Counted from the stretch's first letter, positions 41,009 to 54,811 are shown. The stretch: 64,000 nt of DNA from Tubulanus polymorphus (GCF_964204645.1 NC_134029.1:18556450-18620449); one strand, 5' to 3'. Notes: generated by a model from the letters alone, not told the origin. Numbers and translations are program-made.

Positions 41009-44000
41009 AAGTAAATATACGTTATGATAATAATTGCCATTGAAATATCTAGATTTAAAACATTCAAAATGACGATTTCTTAAACAGTACGAACACCGAA
41101 TGATGATGTGTATAGTGATTACAAAACCAATAAGCGCCTTTAGAATTAAAATTCCCTTATCATTTCGAAACAAAGAAATTTCTAGCTAACATTTCTATTT
41201 TCATTATGATTTTGCTATTAGCATTTTTTTATCAAATCATGTACCACGTTTCTCGTTTCAATCTTAAAGTTTGATTTAGATTAGTTTAGTTTATTTGCTT
41301 ACAGTACAGAAAAAAAATTTACAATATATGTGTAGTAAATACATGAATATGTGTATGATGGACAATCCTGTCTATAAATGTCTATAAAATGTCCATAGAT
41401 TACACTACAAATTTAATTAACTTTACCCTTTTAACTTTACACTACTGACATATATTGATGGCGTGATGTTTCCTTAAAACAAACGTGGGCTTGCCTTTTT
41501 TTACAAAATAAACCAGATTTATCAGGGATTATTAGGTTGCTATTAGAATTGATATTGTTGGTTCGATTTGCGCTACTCAATGTGAAACACTATGTCGAGA
41601 GTTGGTTCGATTAAAAATCTTCAACTACACCATTTCAAATCCTTGTTTAATATCCTTAAATCCAATGAAATGTCATTTTTCAAGATGAATCGTTGTTACA
41701 TCAGTGTTTAATCCAGAAGGCCATATCCGTCGCGTGATCTAGCCAAAGTTCTTTACGATTCTGTTCGGAGTGGATTCTTCTCGGACACGACTCCGTAGTA
41801 ATTGATCATTTCAACATCGATTATTTTTATTGACCTTTCTCTGATCCGATTTGACAATCTGATGGAAAATTGATTAGTTATTTCATCACAAAATGTGGTC
41901 GTATTTGACGGCTTAAGAAGCGTAGAATTACATATCATCATTAAAGTTTCGTTTTTTCCAAATTACTCGTCCATGATTATTTCGTGTGTTTTTTTTCGGT
42001 TTGAAAACAGATATAATCAATTTGAATTCGTTAAGATAATTAGTTATTTTCGAGTAAATCTGAACCGTGTGACAATAAATGATGTTTTAGTACTAATTGA
42101 AATGTCGCGAAAGAAAATACAGGAAAAGCGGGTTTCGAATCCACTCGTGATTTTACCTGGGATTACTATTTAGTGACAGGAAAACGTGATAAATGATATC
42201 TTGATTACACGGGAATTCAATTAGATTTTAAACCCGTGTAAGCTTTGTTCATCCGTGTCTGGTCCCATCAATCCAAAGTTCAAATAGTTTGAATTCTCGA
42301 ATCAGTCAAGAGTTCTGGGGCATGATATCTTATCGTGCGTGCATTTTGGAAAAGATCAAAACGATAACTATTCTGAAGAAACAAAAATTAGATATATCAA
42401 GACTAATTATGTGTATAATGGCACATTTCCCATCTCCATGCTTTATTCAATTTTAAGGGCCAACAACCAGTATGCTGGGTGGGGTGGAATTTAATTCAGT
42501 ATTCAGAATGGAAGAGGCCTATTCCCGACCACCTTCACACTAGATTAGACTCGCAAAATTGCTTTGTACCTTAAAGGGTTAAATGAATCAGTAGTATGCG
42601 TTTTGCGGAGATACTTTGATGATTAAAATAGAACTTATAGACATAACGCTACTCGTTCATACTTATTAAATGGATAAATTTAATTAATTTTCAACAAGAA
42701 GAGCTATATTGTGCTATACGTTTGTACGATATTATTTTGCCGTAACAAAAATTGTATCACCGTAACAGTTACAATGACAACATCACTTTAATGTCATTTG
42801 TTGCGGCCAGTAATCGTTTCTATCGCTAATCTTCCCGCAAATTTACTGACCTGAGACAACTGACCACAACTCTTTCCGCGCTACGTAGAGAAAGAACGCA
42901 TTTTCATGTAGCGCGTCATTTTAACGACCAACTCAGCCGTCGAGAAAAACTGATGCAATTGTCTTTTGCGTTGATCCCTGGATTAGCGTGATTGTGTTGA
43001 TAAATCCTACAAGATACTCAAAGATTGATGACAATTTGTGATAATGAATACATGAATTCACAAAAAGGTTCCCTGTCACGGTGATTTATGAAGTACTCCC
43101 GATACAGTTCTCCTACGTACTCGCCGTCTGATAGATTTTGGTCATATTCTGAAGATTGTCCAGGCAGGGCAGAGCCATTTAGGGTCTTCCATTTGATTCT
43201 GATTAGAAAAATAGTCTGCAGCATTATTGGCTTTTATTCAATTTGCCAAAACAGAGATGGGATCCTACCAAATATTCGTGACTGCGACCAAGTTGGTAGA
43301 TCTCCCTGATCTTCCAGCAATTCACTTTTCACCTATTTTCGTCAACAGGCCAACGCAGACGATGCAGGAAACCATGGGAACACAGAAACACGGAATCAGA
43401 CATGTTTGATCTCGGAACGGTTTTTTCCAAAACCATCTCGATTCTCGTAAACACACATACGCCACCATAAAAACGCTCTGAAACATGTTTCTATCTCATT
43501 ATCCGTGTTTCCCTGCGTCTTCTGCGTTGGGCTTAAAGCATAAAACGTTTAGTTACTAAAAATCATTTCCGTGAAATCCCAGCTACACGAGAAAATATCA
43601 GGTGACTTAGATAGGCGAAAAGATCTGCGCTGGAAATTTACGAGAAATAATTTTTGTGAATCTATTATTGAACTGAGACCACAGCGGCAGCATAGACCTT
43701 TTAGAGCCCATGAGTAGACTAACCTTTTATCTACAGTTGACACACAGGTTGATTATTTCATCCGATTGAGCGACTGGTGGTGTCTCGAGTAGTGTTTGAA
43801 ACAATGCGCTTTCAATTTTGAATCGAGAAGTTGTGGCTCCCTATACGTATCTTCAATGTAATTCATCTTCTAAAACGCATTCGTTCTTTTTCTAAATTGT
43901 GTCGCGGTGGCGAAATAAAATTACGGCTTATTGTCCGCGAGCAATTTATTCTTTTGTGTTCGTGAAAAGAAAACTCATTCGTTTCGTAAAGTTTTCGCGT

Positions 44001-44579
44001 ATTGACCCTGTTTCGCGCGCATAACGTCGAAAATCATGTATAGATAAACTTTTCACACCATCGCCGGAGCAGCTTTTCATTTTTGGCAGTTTACCCCGAG
44101 AGCGTTTGTAATAAAGAAATGGGATTCAAATTGTAATCATTTATCTATCAACGTGGTTATTAACTTAACAGACGCCTGTCACGATGTAAGTGGTTAGTTA
44201 TAGGTTTCGTGGCGACATGTTTCATTGTGCATTATTGGCGGTTTCGAAACGTAAATAAATCTATAATTTTTGAAAAGTTGACCCACCAGGCGACCCGTAG
44301 CGCAATGTCCACATCGTTTCTTTTGATGTTTCAGATATTTGACCTTTGTTGTTTTTTACCTCAAGTCAGGGTAACTGGCGTAGGCCATTTACTTGGAAGA
44401 TCGTGTGCAGATTTTGGTCGGTTGAAAATAGCGTAAAGATCTGCGATTGTGATAGCCACATTGATTCTGACTGAAGTTTGTCGCCGATCAAGTTTATCGG
44501 CTCCGGGATCTAAAAGATCTTAACACGTTGTACGCAAATTGAATATCTAATTTGATCATCTACCGATAAGAATTGAATT

Positions 44580-44885
44580 CAGGCCCGTGCCGAGGGGGGG
44601 GGGGGGCGTTCGAGGTTAGCGAACGAACCCCCTAAAGTGCCCTTCAAAAAGCCAGTGCCAAGAGATTTGGGTCAAGATTTTTCGAAATTTGAATACAATT
44701 TTCATAGCTTTTTTTTCTGGAAAATGAAAAGTTACCCATTCTCAAATGATTTATTCAGGTGTACCCGGGAACTTCATATTTAAGATCTGACCCTTTTTCA
44801 ATATGAAATGGGCCCTTTCTTACAGTGAAATGTGCCCTTTTTCTTGAAATAGAACTGACCCTTAAAGAAGCTCGGCACGGGCCTG
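44580..44885. mobile_element. hAT-like MITE with CAGGCCCGTGCCGAG termini
   Basis: CAGGCCCGTGCCGAG at the left is mirrored exactly by CTCGGCACGGGCCTG at the right; 306 bp. A run of about 14 G follows the left terminus. No coding sequence and no exact 8-bp target duplication. Confidence 0.65.
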
Positions 44886-45613
44886 AAATTCATCGAAGGA
44901 GACTTTAAAATACATATCAATCGGCACGTTAAACATTCACTGCTGCAGTTAGGAAGATGGTTAATGTGTTAGGGTAATCAGTTAATCAGTTAAAGAAATT
45001 TTCAGACGGACCAACGCACACAGAAATTTGACTATGACATGTGTAGGATTGAGTCGTAAGTTGAGAAGATACACATCTTTCGTGAAATATGAAGACATAA
45101 AAAATAAAAAAAAGTCCAGAAAAATCCAAAAAGTACAGAAAAAGATGATGGCTGTGAGCATATAAACGAAAAGTTGCTCAAAAAAAGGAAACATTTACTA
45201 CAAGAACTAAGGCTCTTTTTCTGGACATATTGTGGGATTTGTTTTCATTTTTACGTATCTCGAGTTGTACTGGATCAAATTTCTTCAATTTAGTACGTCC
45301 TAATCGGCAGTTCACTGCCGATATCTTTGGCGTAGTAAATTTGCTGCCGCTGTTCGAGAAAAAAAACAGCTACAGAACGAATGAATAATTTCGAATAGAT
45401 TCTTTCAAATGATTTTTACAGAATAGAATATCTAAGCGAAAAAATGATATATGTTGAAATTCTGTGGGTTTTGTGGATTCAATTGATATGAAAAATTGAT
45501 TAGAACTAAAAACAATATTTTGGAATTGTCTTAAAAAGTATACGTTTTCAACAACACTTACTTGATTTTTCCAACTATATGAGAGAAGTAACTTCGTTTA
45601 TTCACCGAGCACA

Positions 45614-45619
45614 TTTATT
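45614..45619 (-). promoter_or_regulatory. Likely FoxB polyadenylation signal AATAAA
   Basis: Minus-strand hexamer about 110 nt after the FoxB stop; a second copy lies at 45597-45602. Confidence 0.45.
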
Positions 45620-45726
45620 AGTTTTAAATAATGAGTGTACACTAGGAACACACACACTATAGGAATAAATTAATTCGATATTAACGATTATTATCATATC
45701 ATATTTAGATAAGGTTTTTTAAGTTT

Positions 45727-46722
45727 CTACGACGAGTTTGTCGCCGTGTTTGTTTCCTGATGTTTTGTTGGCGGCGATTCCCGTAAGGCGGATACGGTGG
45801 AACAGTTCGCGTACATGCTCCCGGCCCGTGAAATACATACTCCGTGTAGTCCCATCGGAAGACCGGCCTCGCCGCTTACAACCAACGACATCGGGGGCAT
45901 AGCAGATATCGGCGACGGTTTTATCGGCAATGGGGCAGTGATGCCGGGTAAAAATGTCCTCATATGTCCCAAACTGACTTCGTTTTTCAAGGCGGATATG
46001 GCGGAAATGTCACTACTCCACGATGGAGCCAGAGCCGGGTTGCCGACGTGCGATGATAGCGTATGGATATTGGACCCGGCAAACGTAGGAATCGCTGCCG
46101 GAATTATCGGGCTGAACGACGAACCCGACGACGACTTAAAATCCGGGGCGATAATGTTCTCAATCGTGAAGGCTTGCTTGTTAGCGTTAGAAGGTCTGGT
46201 CGATGGTACAGTACCCGCCACCGGGTATTGCGGTATTTTACTCGGAATATGCGCCGGATGAAACTGTCCGCTGTTCCCACTACCGAAATTCTGCATTCTT
46301 AGTTTCTGCTGTTGCAAGTAAAGCGCCGACTGGTCGAGGATTTCTTGCGCTTTTCCGAACTGTTCGGCGAAACATTTCGGCGATGAACGCAGTTTGAATC
46401 GCTTTCGTCGCCGCAAGAAACTCCCGTTTTCGAACATATCCCCGCAATACGGATGTAACGCCCAGTAGCTTCCCTTGCCCGGGCGGTCCGGTCGCCGAGG
46501 AATCTTGATAAAACAGTCGTTGAATGATAAATTATGACGCAACGAATTCTGCCATCTTTGCGTATTTTGACGATAGAACGGAAATCTGTCCATGATGAAT
46601 TTGTAAATGTCGTTCAACGGTAACATTTTTTCGGTTGATGATTGAATCGCCATGGCGGTCAAAGCGATATAGGAATACGGTGGTTTTTGGTCGCTGTACG
46701 TGTTTCTACCCGGCCGTGGCAT
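45727..46722 (-). CDS. FoxB: Forkhead box transcription factor FoxB, single exon
   Basis: Intronless forkhead transcription factor of 331 residues (human FOXB1 325). The true start is ATG 46722, giving [20 protein letters not shown]; the in-frame TTG at 46752 is not a start. The forkhead domain spans about residues 13-105, with [39 protein letters not shown] and [20 protein letters not shown], followed by the basic RRRKRFK. The MPRPGRN start fused directly to the forkhead and the RPDRPGKG loop are FoxB hallmarks. Residues 185-191 (FTIENII) match the eh1-like Groucho-binding motif conserved in FoxB. The C-terminal half is Ser/Pro/Ala-rich with low conservation. FoxB patterns the ventral neural tube and mesoderm in animals studied. 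Minus-strand AATAAA motifs at 45614 and 45597 give a short 3' end. About 8-11 kb on each side has no recognised genes. Confidence 0.96.
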   Translation of the reverse strand: MPRPGRNTYSDQKPPYSYIALTAMAIQSSTEKMLPLNDIYKFIMDRFPFYRQNTQRWQNSLRHNLSFNDCFIKIPRRPDRPGKGSYWALHPYCGDMFENGSFLRRRKRFKLRSSPKCFAEQFGKAQEILDQSALYLQQQKLRMQNFGSGNSGQFHPAHIPSKIPQYPVAGTVPSTRPSNANKQAFTIENIIAPDFKSSSGSSFSPIIPAAIPTFAGSNIHTLSSHVGNPALAPSWSSDISAISALKNEVSLGHMRTFLPGITAPLPIKPSPISAMPPMSLVVSGEAGLPMGLHGVCISRAGSMYANCSTVSALRESPPTKHQETNTATNSS

Positions 46723-49700
46723 CGTGCTCGATATTCTTACAGTGTCCAACAAGTGTCAAAAATACGCTAATAATATATTACGCAAATCGTGTTGAGCTTT
46801 TCTGAATTCGGATGCGGGCAAAAAATGTTCTGTGTTAACTCCGAAAATTTAGTAATCGGTTTTTCCTTCAAATTAGAAAAAAGTCCACTTAACTGAAGCA
46901 ACAGAAGCCTAATTTCCCTTATGCACTTGGTAGAAAATGATTTCACCTTTCGTTCTTGTGGCTTCGATTGGACCAGGCTCCACTATGTTAACGCCTGTGA
47001 CTGCTCTCCAACACTGACGCCAAATTCAGCAAATATTCCCAGTTTTAACAGCAGTTCTCATAATCACAGTTACACTTAATCAACTACACAAACCACACAA
47101 AACCGAACGCACTTGACAGCGCCGTCGTGAACTCCTTCCAATGACGTCAGTTGGTCTACACGGCTAGGGGAGGGGCTTCCTGAGGGAAGCGCGACCATTA
47201 ATGCCGATCCGGTAAACTATTAATGACATCTTTGACAAGAATTGTGAAGTGTTTTCAATGTCGTACTAAAGTGTTATTGAATTAGCTGACAAGAGTTAGC
47301 AAGTTTTCAAACCACATGCGTGCAAAAACGCATAAAAACCTACTCGAAATAATCATCTCGTAAGCAGATGACCAGAATCGCGAAGCAGCCAATCAGCCGT
47401 TTTCGGCAATTTATTTCAGCAACTCCGCTCGATTAAAAAGAATAATTATTCTGCGAACTATACGCATCGACGGCCTTAATCAAATTTCAAAACCCGAACA
47501 TTCATTAGATATCAAAATCATCGTCCTTGTGGTGTGCTATAATAACCTGTCTCTTACTCACCATTCGTTGCAGTTCTATTATCTAATATTAACCGCACAA
47601 GGTTATTTTGTGGAATAAACGTTTATATCATCAACTGTGGGTTCAACTTAAAAAAACTCAGAATATATTGGTATACCAGTCGACTCGATTCATCTCTTGT
47701 TGACCATACTTAAGTTGCCAAAGTAAATTATGTGAATTATGATATCGTATAACGTTACCTCTTGTATATACATTTTCCCGATTAAGATCTTGATTTCATT
47801 TGAAAAATTCATAATAGATTTTGCCCTCTGTCTGCGTATATTCACATTCACGCCTTATGAAAACAATTTCTTACAGATATTTAGTCGGCAGTTGGCAAAA
47901 TATTTTTGGGTCGGTTGCTCCGAACAAGCCACCATATGTCCCCAAAAACAGAGCTGTTACTTTAAGAACGTCGGGCCTCGCCGTTCGCAAAAAAACGTGC
48001 ACAAAGGGTTTACGGGGCGAATTTCCCGATTCTCAATTCGTCTGTGAAAAATTTATATTTCCGATAGTGAAGTAACCATGCGGCAAAGTCAACGTTTGTA
48101 AACCTAACACAAAAGAAATCAATTACAGATTTGAAATCATGGTTCCCGTACACGAAAGATTATGTGGCCGAGTTCTTTTTTTCGGGGAGTTTCAACGGCA
48201 CCTCGGAACCGAATATTATTTTCATTCTGTATACCCTCGAAAAGAATAACGCGATCTGATTGTTAGTGCGCGGCATTGTGCGCGCTACACAGGCTCACAT
48301 TTCGGTTCCTCCCTTTACTCGGCGGGGATTAATAAATTTCATTAAACATAACCGATCTAGCCATCAGAAGCCACTTGCGCGCGGCGACAGAGACTATTGT
48401 CGCCAATAGGCCGAGAATAATGGAATAACTAACATTGACATGTCGATATCATAGAGACAATCTTCAACGATGCCTTTAATCCCGAATTCGAGTTCGTCTG
48501 ATCTGCGAACCGTAATTATTCTTTTCCTATTCTATTCGCTATCTTTTCTTGAAAATCAAACGAAGCGAATGCGAATGGGTGAGATATTCACGAAATGAAC
48601 TTCATTCAATCCTATTTCGCTTTGCTTTGATGAATTATTGCTTTTTTTATCGCCGAAAAGCGATGTTCGAGTACTTTTCGAAAACCTGTGAATCTAAGTA
48701 AATCATCCGGTTTCTTAGTGTAGTGAATTATTCAAAGTTGTCAGAAATGAAGAAATACGTTTCTCAAATTGCTATTCATTGAAATATCGCTTCTTGCTTT
48801 AAGACGAATAGCTTTTTTCGACTGCAATGTTTTTGGCTTTTGAAAAGCTGAGCACATTAAGGCCCTAATGTTGTGAAATGCGAACAATAACCCATCAATC
48901 TGACGACGCTTCGATCGGTTTTCTATAATAAGCCAGTAGCTTGTAATTTCCAAAACAAGACATTCAGATCTTAGAATATAAACAACCGTACGAACGACTA
49001 CATCGAGATAGTGGTATTCATCTTTATTGCCAAGATCCGCACTTAGATATACAAAAGCGGTTAAAACGCGTATACGTCGTTTAGCAGGCGTAAATGAAAA
49101 GAGCCATACAAATACACTATATATGATGTTATTATTCATTATTCTAAAATGAGCTCATATAAATTCAACTATCCTTTTAAAAGCGTATTCGGTCGTCGTC
49201 AGACGCGAGAATAAAACTTTAGCCCAGGACAAATAAAACAACTTAATGTACATACGATGTGTATGCGGCTGTTTACATTAAAACTTCTAATATTTGTTTA
49301 GGTCATTAATCTGACTTATAAACGATGAAAGAAGACGCATTTATCACCGGACATAAACTCGCTGAAGACACTTGATTTAGGGCCTTTACGTCGCGACAGC
49401 GCTATTCATCTTAGCCCGGTTAAAGTTTCGGTTCGGCGCGTTCTAAAAAGGTGTTTTCCTCACGCAAAGACTTATTGCGAGCTGTTATTTCTTAATGGCT
49501 TCGGCAATAAATTCTCGACAATCAAAATCACACGTTAATGACAAATTTGAACGCTCGATAAAGTAAAACCACGATTTTCGTAACTTATCAAGCTTTATAA
49601 ACTTCGTTTTTCGATCTATTTTTTGCTATTATACATAAATAGTTTTATGTGTTGTTTATTTCTATTTCACAACCATTAACCAGTTTTAATAGCGGTGTGA

Positions 49701-51666
49701 ATTGATAGTGTTTGCTTCGCTTTGGCTTTGAGATAGATGGGTATATAAAAATCCAATTGTCTTCGTATCCTGAAAGTTATTTGTTCTACGGCGTTAATAA
49801 CGGTGTGAAAATAGCGTACGTCTATCAGTTGAAGTTTGTTTTAAATCCAAAGAAAATGGTGTTTTTTAAAAGTTTTTTTGATGGAATTTCCGGGCTTTGT
49901 TCGCAACGCGCATACGTTCAAATTCATTTTATGAGTATAAACGCGGCAAGATATTTTTCTCTGAATCTAGATTTTGGCCGAATACAGTTTAACGTGACTC
50001 ATATCAATATTAAATTTCGGTTCGAAAACGTCAGTCTAACGGAAATCACGGCTAATTTCCTTGGCTACGGTGAACAAAACTGTACAAAAAGCGTTTTTAT
50101 TTTGTCATAGAACAATCGTAGGAATAGTTGTGTAACTGCATCGCGTCGAGCTATCCGTCAGCGATGGAGTAATCAAATTTCAGAATGATTACTCTTAATC
50201 GATGAACAAAACATAATTTGATATAGTAAAACAGTCTTTCCGTCGTGTTCGCGTGTAACAATCTAACTCGAGTTCATCCCGCACGTGCGCACTTGCGGAA
50301 ACGGGGGTATCAACCTTAAACAATTATACGCGGCGGGCACCACGCCTTGGACGCGAACACGAAACGCCGAAACTCTCGGTGTCATTCGAATCGGAAATTC
50401 CCGCCTGGCAATATCCGCAAGATACAACCGCGTTCAGTTCTTTATTATCAATTCACGTTTACGGCGTCGCGATACCGCTGCAACATCGTCCGCCCGCCGG
50501 CGCGCGGAAACCAACCGAGTTTTATGCAACCCGACATCATCGGCAATAATGTTATTCGCCGCGATGAAAATTAATTATTAACTATCCACGGCCGCAGCAG
50601 CAGCGGCAGAAGTCCCTCGAACGATGATGAAACTAAACGCGGTATTATTATTACTCTTGCGCCACGGATAATAACGTTAGTTTATATACGTCTAAATGAC
50701 ATTAGAAAAAGCCGGTTAACTCGCGTATTATTGTCACATTCTGTAACCGCACTCGTGTGTTTGCAATTTGCTTCGCATGTAATATTTCATTTAAGGCTAA
50801 TATTGAGCTAGCTCAATGTGTCATAATTTTACGTGTCGCTCTGCAAATTGAGTTTGATTAACGTAAGTTAAGTGCGGTGTTGATTGCTGTACGGCTATAT
50901 TATTGAATAGTAACGTTATGTAAAAAAATGTTTTCGTGCATTATCATTTTTTGTTTCTACGATATTTTATTCATGAATGCAGTTACCAAGTATTAGAAAA
51001 CAAAATTCATCTTTTTTTTGGTATGATACAAATGAACGAAAATAGCTTCTATGCTCAGAAATACTGTGTAGTATAATTTTAAGAATGGTCTATATTTTAA
51101 CTAACCATCGTATCTGTAAAAATTGATTTTTCAGAAATTACATTCGAAATTCGCTAAATGATTTGTAGCTCAAATGGCATAGATATTTGTGTCATTTGAA
51201 CTTCATATTCGGCCAGAATGGAACGCAAGGCCTTATTATCATATGCTGCTATTGGTTTTAGTCAAGCCAAAAGAATTATCCAAATTTAGGGGGCCAAAGT
51301 TGTGCGTCGGTTAGTGAAACGGTTTTTCTAAATTTCACCAGATACGTCACCTCAGCCTGTTAGATTCGCTAGTTAGTGAAAAAGAAAACTGTATGCTTCT
51401 GTAGATACGTCTCTCAAGAAATACTGTGTAAAATGACCATTATTTTTTTTCCGTAAATCCCTCTTCCATATTTCAGATAGGTTCGAAGCCTATATACATG
51501 GATAATATTTTTGCCATTTTTTTCTGCTTAAGACCAAATAGCGACATCTTCGTTTAAATTCATTAAGTTTCTAAGGCGATTTTTTGTGTAACCCATTCGA
51601 TTCCTTGTACAGAAATCTATCAACGTTTTTGATAATATCTATCAACGTTTGTGACACACGTCACGC

Positions 51667-51826
51667 ATAGTCCCTGTTCTTCGATTTCCGATTTCAAAAT
51701 CAAACCGTTGTTTCGTTCCCGGCAGGTGCGATGAGTTTGTAAGGGACACCGAATCAAAACAAATCAAACAAAAACTATATACCGATCAAATAAACAACAG
51801 GGACAATCCCTATTTCAAGATAAGAT
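51667..51826. repeat. AACAGGGAC-family repeat, longest copy
   Basis: Starts TAGTCCCTGTTCTTCG and ends AACAGGGACAATCCCTATTT. The ends form an imperfect GTCCCTGTT/AACAGGGAC inverted repeat, suggesting a MITE-like element of about 160 bp. Confidence 0.6.
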
Positions 51827-54142
51827 ATATTGATAATTCTATTGCTACTGCGAAGAGGGGGCGAGAGATGAACTCTGAAGAAATCAAGATGTGGGGGCGC
51901 TGAAATTGAAGAACGTTTCCTTTTCTGCGATGCTTTAACGAGCGACGTATAACGCGACAAATGATGGATTACACTTCGTCGAGAATCCAAGCAAAACATC
52001 ATCAAATATCGGTTTTAATTGGTGTTCATACGAAACTTACACGACGCGAAATCTCCATGAAAATACACCGGGCCGCTGATTCCGTTCTTGTAAGGAAATG
52101 ACGAATGCCCGTTAGCCCTTTAAGTCCCGGATCACGCTGAGTGATTTCTGGTGTTTAACGGATGGCTTAAAGTGATGTATGTCCAATGCGACACGACTTC
52201 ATTGTTCATGTTTTTGACTTCGAACCAGGTTCTTGCGACACGGGATTTTTTGTAAATATTTGTGCAAGTACAGGTCTTTCTTTGCTTAATGACGTTTTTA
52301 TTCGGTGTGATTCCGCTTTAAGTATGATTTATGCCTTATGGATATTGCTAAGAATTGTAATAATGCGATTGAATTGCCTCTGCGATGACGGTATATGTTT
52401 TTGTAATCTTGCTTAACCTTTAAAAGACCTATGCGTGACTGATTCGCATGATCGACTAGCGATATAATGCAGGGAACAGACACCGGTCGTGGACAATGAT
52501 TTATCAATATTGAAAATGTCCGACCGACGCAGCTCAATTGAAAGATCGCAGGTACACGGTTTTTTAATTAGACAACGCGACCAGAGGAAGAGCCTGTAAA
52601 AAGATCATGTCGTATTAATTGAATATGAAAAGGAAACCTTTTCACAAATAAGTTGATACGGGGAAAACATGACTTATAAAGCATTTTATTCATACGGTCA
52701 AAATGTTAAGCTCTAGGTTCCATTCATTCTTAAGTAATTCTTGCGCGCAATCTTTTCGCAATATTCTCATAAACATACGTGTAACGCAGATCAGAATGGA
52801 AATACATCTTTTTAACGATCAATTTATGTGAAAAGTTGGCTAAACGAATGACTTTTAGATTCCTTCGAGCTCGTATTGTTTATGATATCGATGGAAATTG
52901 ATGGTCGCAACCGTAACACCGGTGACACCTTACTGAGCGGCATCCACGCCGACTACTCGCTGGAGTTATTTGCTCTGTTTCATTAGATCAACCATTCTGT
53001 GCTCAATATCATTTCATTGAATATTAAAGCGATTGTTTCCGGGAGTGACTGCCATCGGGGACTCGTCAATCAACATCTTTATTAACGATCTTTGTCGAGT
53101 AACGCGCTTTCGAGATCCTTGTACAAGCATCTTAGGCCATCAGAAAACTCGCCGTTGTCGTTACAGCAAACATTTGCCTAATAAATGTTGCAAAGGGACA
53201 AATATTTGTCGGTTGGCGACGAGCGAGTTTTTCTTGTATCAACCGGATAGCGCATCACGGCAGAGAGATACATCCATCACAGACGACAGCGTGCAACGAA
53301 AGGCAACGATATGAATTGCAAACTTGATCAAATTAACCGGACCCTCGAGACTGCTGTATTATGGCTTTTCTCACCCTCTCGGTGGCTTCTGACGCGTTCG
53401 TCGAGCTCGGTAGAAATATGGAAAATTGTATTGGGTTATTTAATTGAGGGCTATCAATGGAAATAAATCGCCTCGCAGCGAGTTTTCATCTTAGTTAAAT
53501 GTTGACAGGCACTCGATAAAACATATCATCTGTCGTCGTTTGGGGAGTGAAGATTATTCGGTAACGGTCTGTGTTAACAAATGAGATAACGGAGGGTTCA
53601 GTCGGCAGGTGTCTCCGGGGATCTAATCAGATATCTATCCATTTTTAATAACTCTCGGGTTTGAACTACGATTCATTTCATAAACGTATTAAACCGGAGC
53701 CATAAATACTCATTATATTCGGAATACGTGTATAGAAATTCAAAGTAACGTCTTTGTGCTTACCAAAAGTTAGCTTTTTTAACAAGGAATTTATTTGCCA
53801 TAGTATATATTAGTACATGGAACTTACAAAATCAACTTACAAACCCTTACTAAAATGCATTATATGCAAGTGTAGATGAAAAAATTAATTAATGTACATA
53901 GATGGCAGACCAAATGCAAAAATAAGGAAAAAGAAGAAAGGGGAAGTATCTAAGGTACCTTCTAATTGCAGTTCTTAATGCTAGTATGATTCGCTGTGAA
54001 AAAGTTTGCTACGGTGATGGTTAGTTTGTTATTTAAAAGTTTAAATACCTGCGTAAAGCATTTTGCCACGGTAAGAATATCTGTTACGCATTGGTCGTAT
54101 CTGATTCTTGCGACGAGTCGGTAGGCGTCGGGTTGCCGTCGC

Positions 54143-54276
54143 AAGCCGGCTTATGTTGAACCGATAGAGCAGCAACTGATGACGGCCTCTCGTAGGCCGC
54201 TAGTTGCTGCTAATCGGCGATAAACTCACAGTTGCGTCGATAGGCGCCGAGTCGCTTGTCAACATAAGCTAGCCTT
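54143..54276. repeat. Nested inverted-repeat element
   Basis: Outer arms AAGCCGGCTTATGTTGA and TCAACATAAGCTAGCCTT. Inner arms CCGATAGAGCAGCAACT and AGTTGCTGCTAATCGG, and an innermost GGCCT/AGGCC pair. GC content is above the surroundings. Confidence 0.6.
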
Positions 54277-54811
54277 TATAATACTTCCTGCGCTTAAACG
54301 GTGTTATATTGGATATAGGCATACGGGACTACAATAGAAGTAGGATCGGATGCATTCGGAAGCCTAGCTAAAAATAAACACGAATTGGAAAAGGTTTTTC
54401 TTGGCTAGTTTCGTGACTGCGCGCATTGCTCCAAAACAAGAAACGCAGTTTGCTGAAATAGGCTCGTGAAATCAATATGACCACAACATCCGTTTTATTG
54501 TCGCGCTAGAAAGATATCAACACCTAATAGAGTCCACGATTCAGTTTCGTTTCAAAATTATACTGATAAACTATTCTTGCTAATGAAATTCCGCAGGGTG
54601 GATTTTATAATGATAATGAAAATACATAATATCTATGAATTCGAAACGTTTCTTTTTCTTGATTGAGCGTTGATTGTAGTACAGTCGTCTCTCCATCGAT
54701 TTCTTTTTGGTCGGAGTAAGAGAGATGTATACATGTAATACATATCGTGGATAAAGGTTTAATGAAAATAGAAAAAAGAAATTTTTCAACGAATAAAGAC
54801 TTTGACCCATT

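Larger units (their letters stand above)
39889..41284. repeat. Direct duplication: unit A 39889-40433, unit B 40434-41284
   Basis: Unit A (545 bp) and unit B (851 bp) both start at GTTTCGATGAG and end at GATTTAGATTAG. They align throughout except for a 306-bp insertion in B. Both carry a tRNA-like head and the long block CCTGCCGTATAGGATATTTT. Small substitutions separate the two, so the duplication is not brand new. Confidence 0.85.
34739..45726. other. Gene-poor region downstream of FoxB
   Basis: Eleven kilobases with no recognisable protein-coding gene. It contains a GGCCCGGGCC-rich MITE (37643-37982), a direct duplication with a nested copy of that MITE (39889-41284), tRNA-derived heads, a poly-G run near 39241, a hAT-like MITE (44580-44885) and the FoxB 3' end. 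Given the neighbour, it may hold FoxB regulatory DNA, but no specific enhancer can be read. Confidence 0.5.
46723..54811. other. Gene-poor region upstream of FoxB
   Basis: Eight kilobases with no supported gene. It should hold the FoxB promoter. A CpG-richer block lies at about 50270-50620, an AACAGGGAC repeat at 51667-51826, and a nested hairpin element at 54143-54276. Open frames here (for example 49712-50110) lack homology and splice support. Confidence 0.5.

Noticed and set aside
45797-46261. 154-codon plus-strand frame inside FoxB
   Set aside because: Antisense shadow of the FoxB C-terminal half; the minus frame has the recognisable forkhead protein.
49712-50110. 132-codon plus-strand open frame in the FoxB upstream region
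   Set aside because: It begins at a TTG, is AT-rich, resembles nothing I know and lacks splice or context support; likely chance in low-GC DNA.
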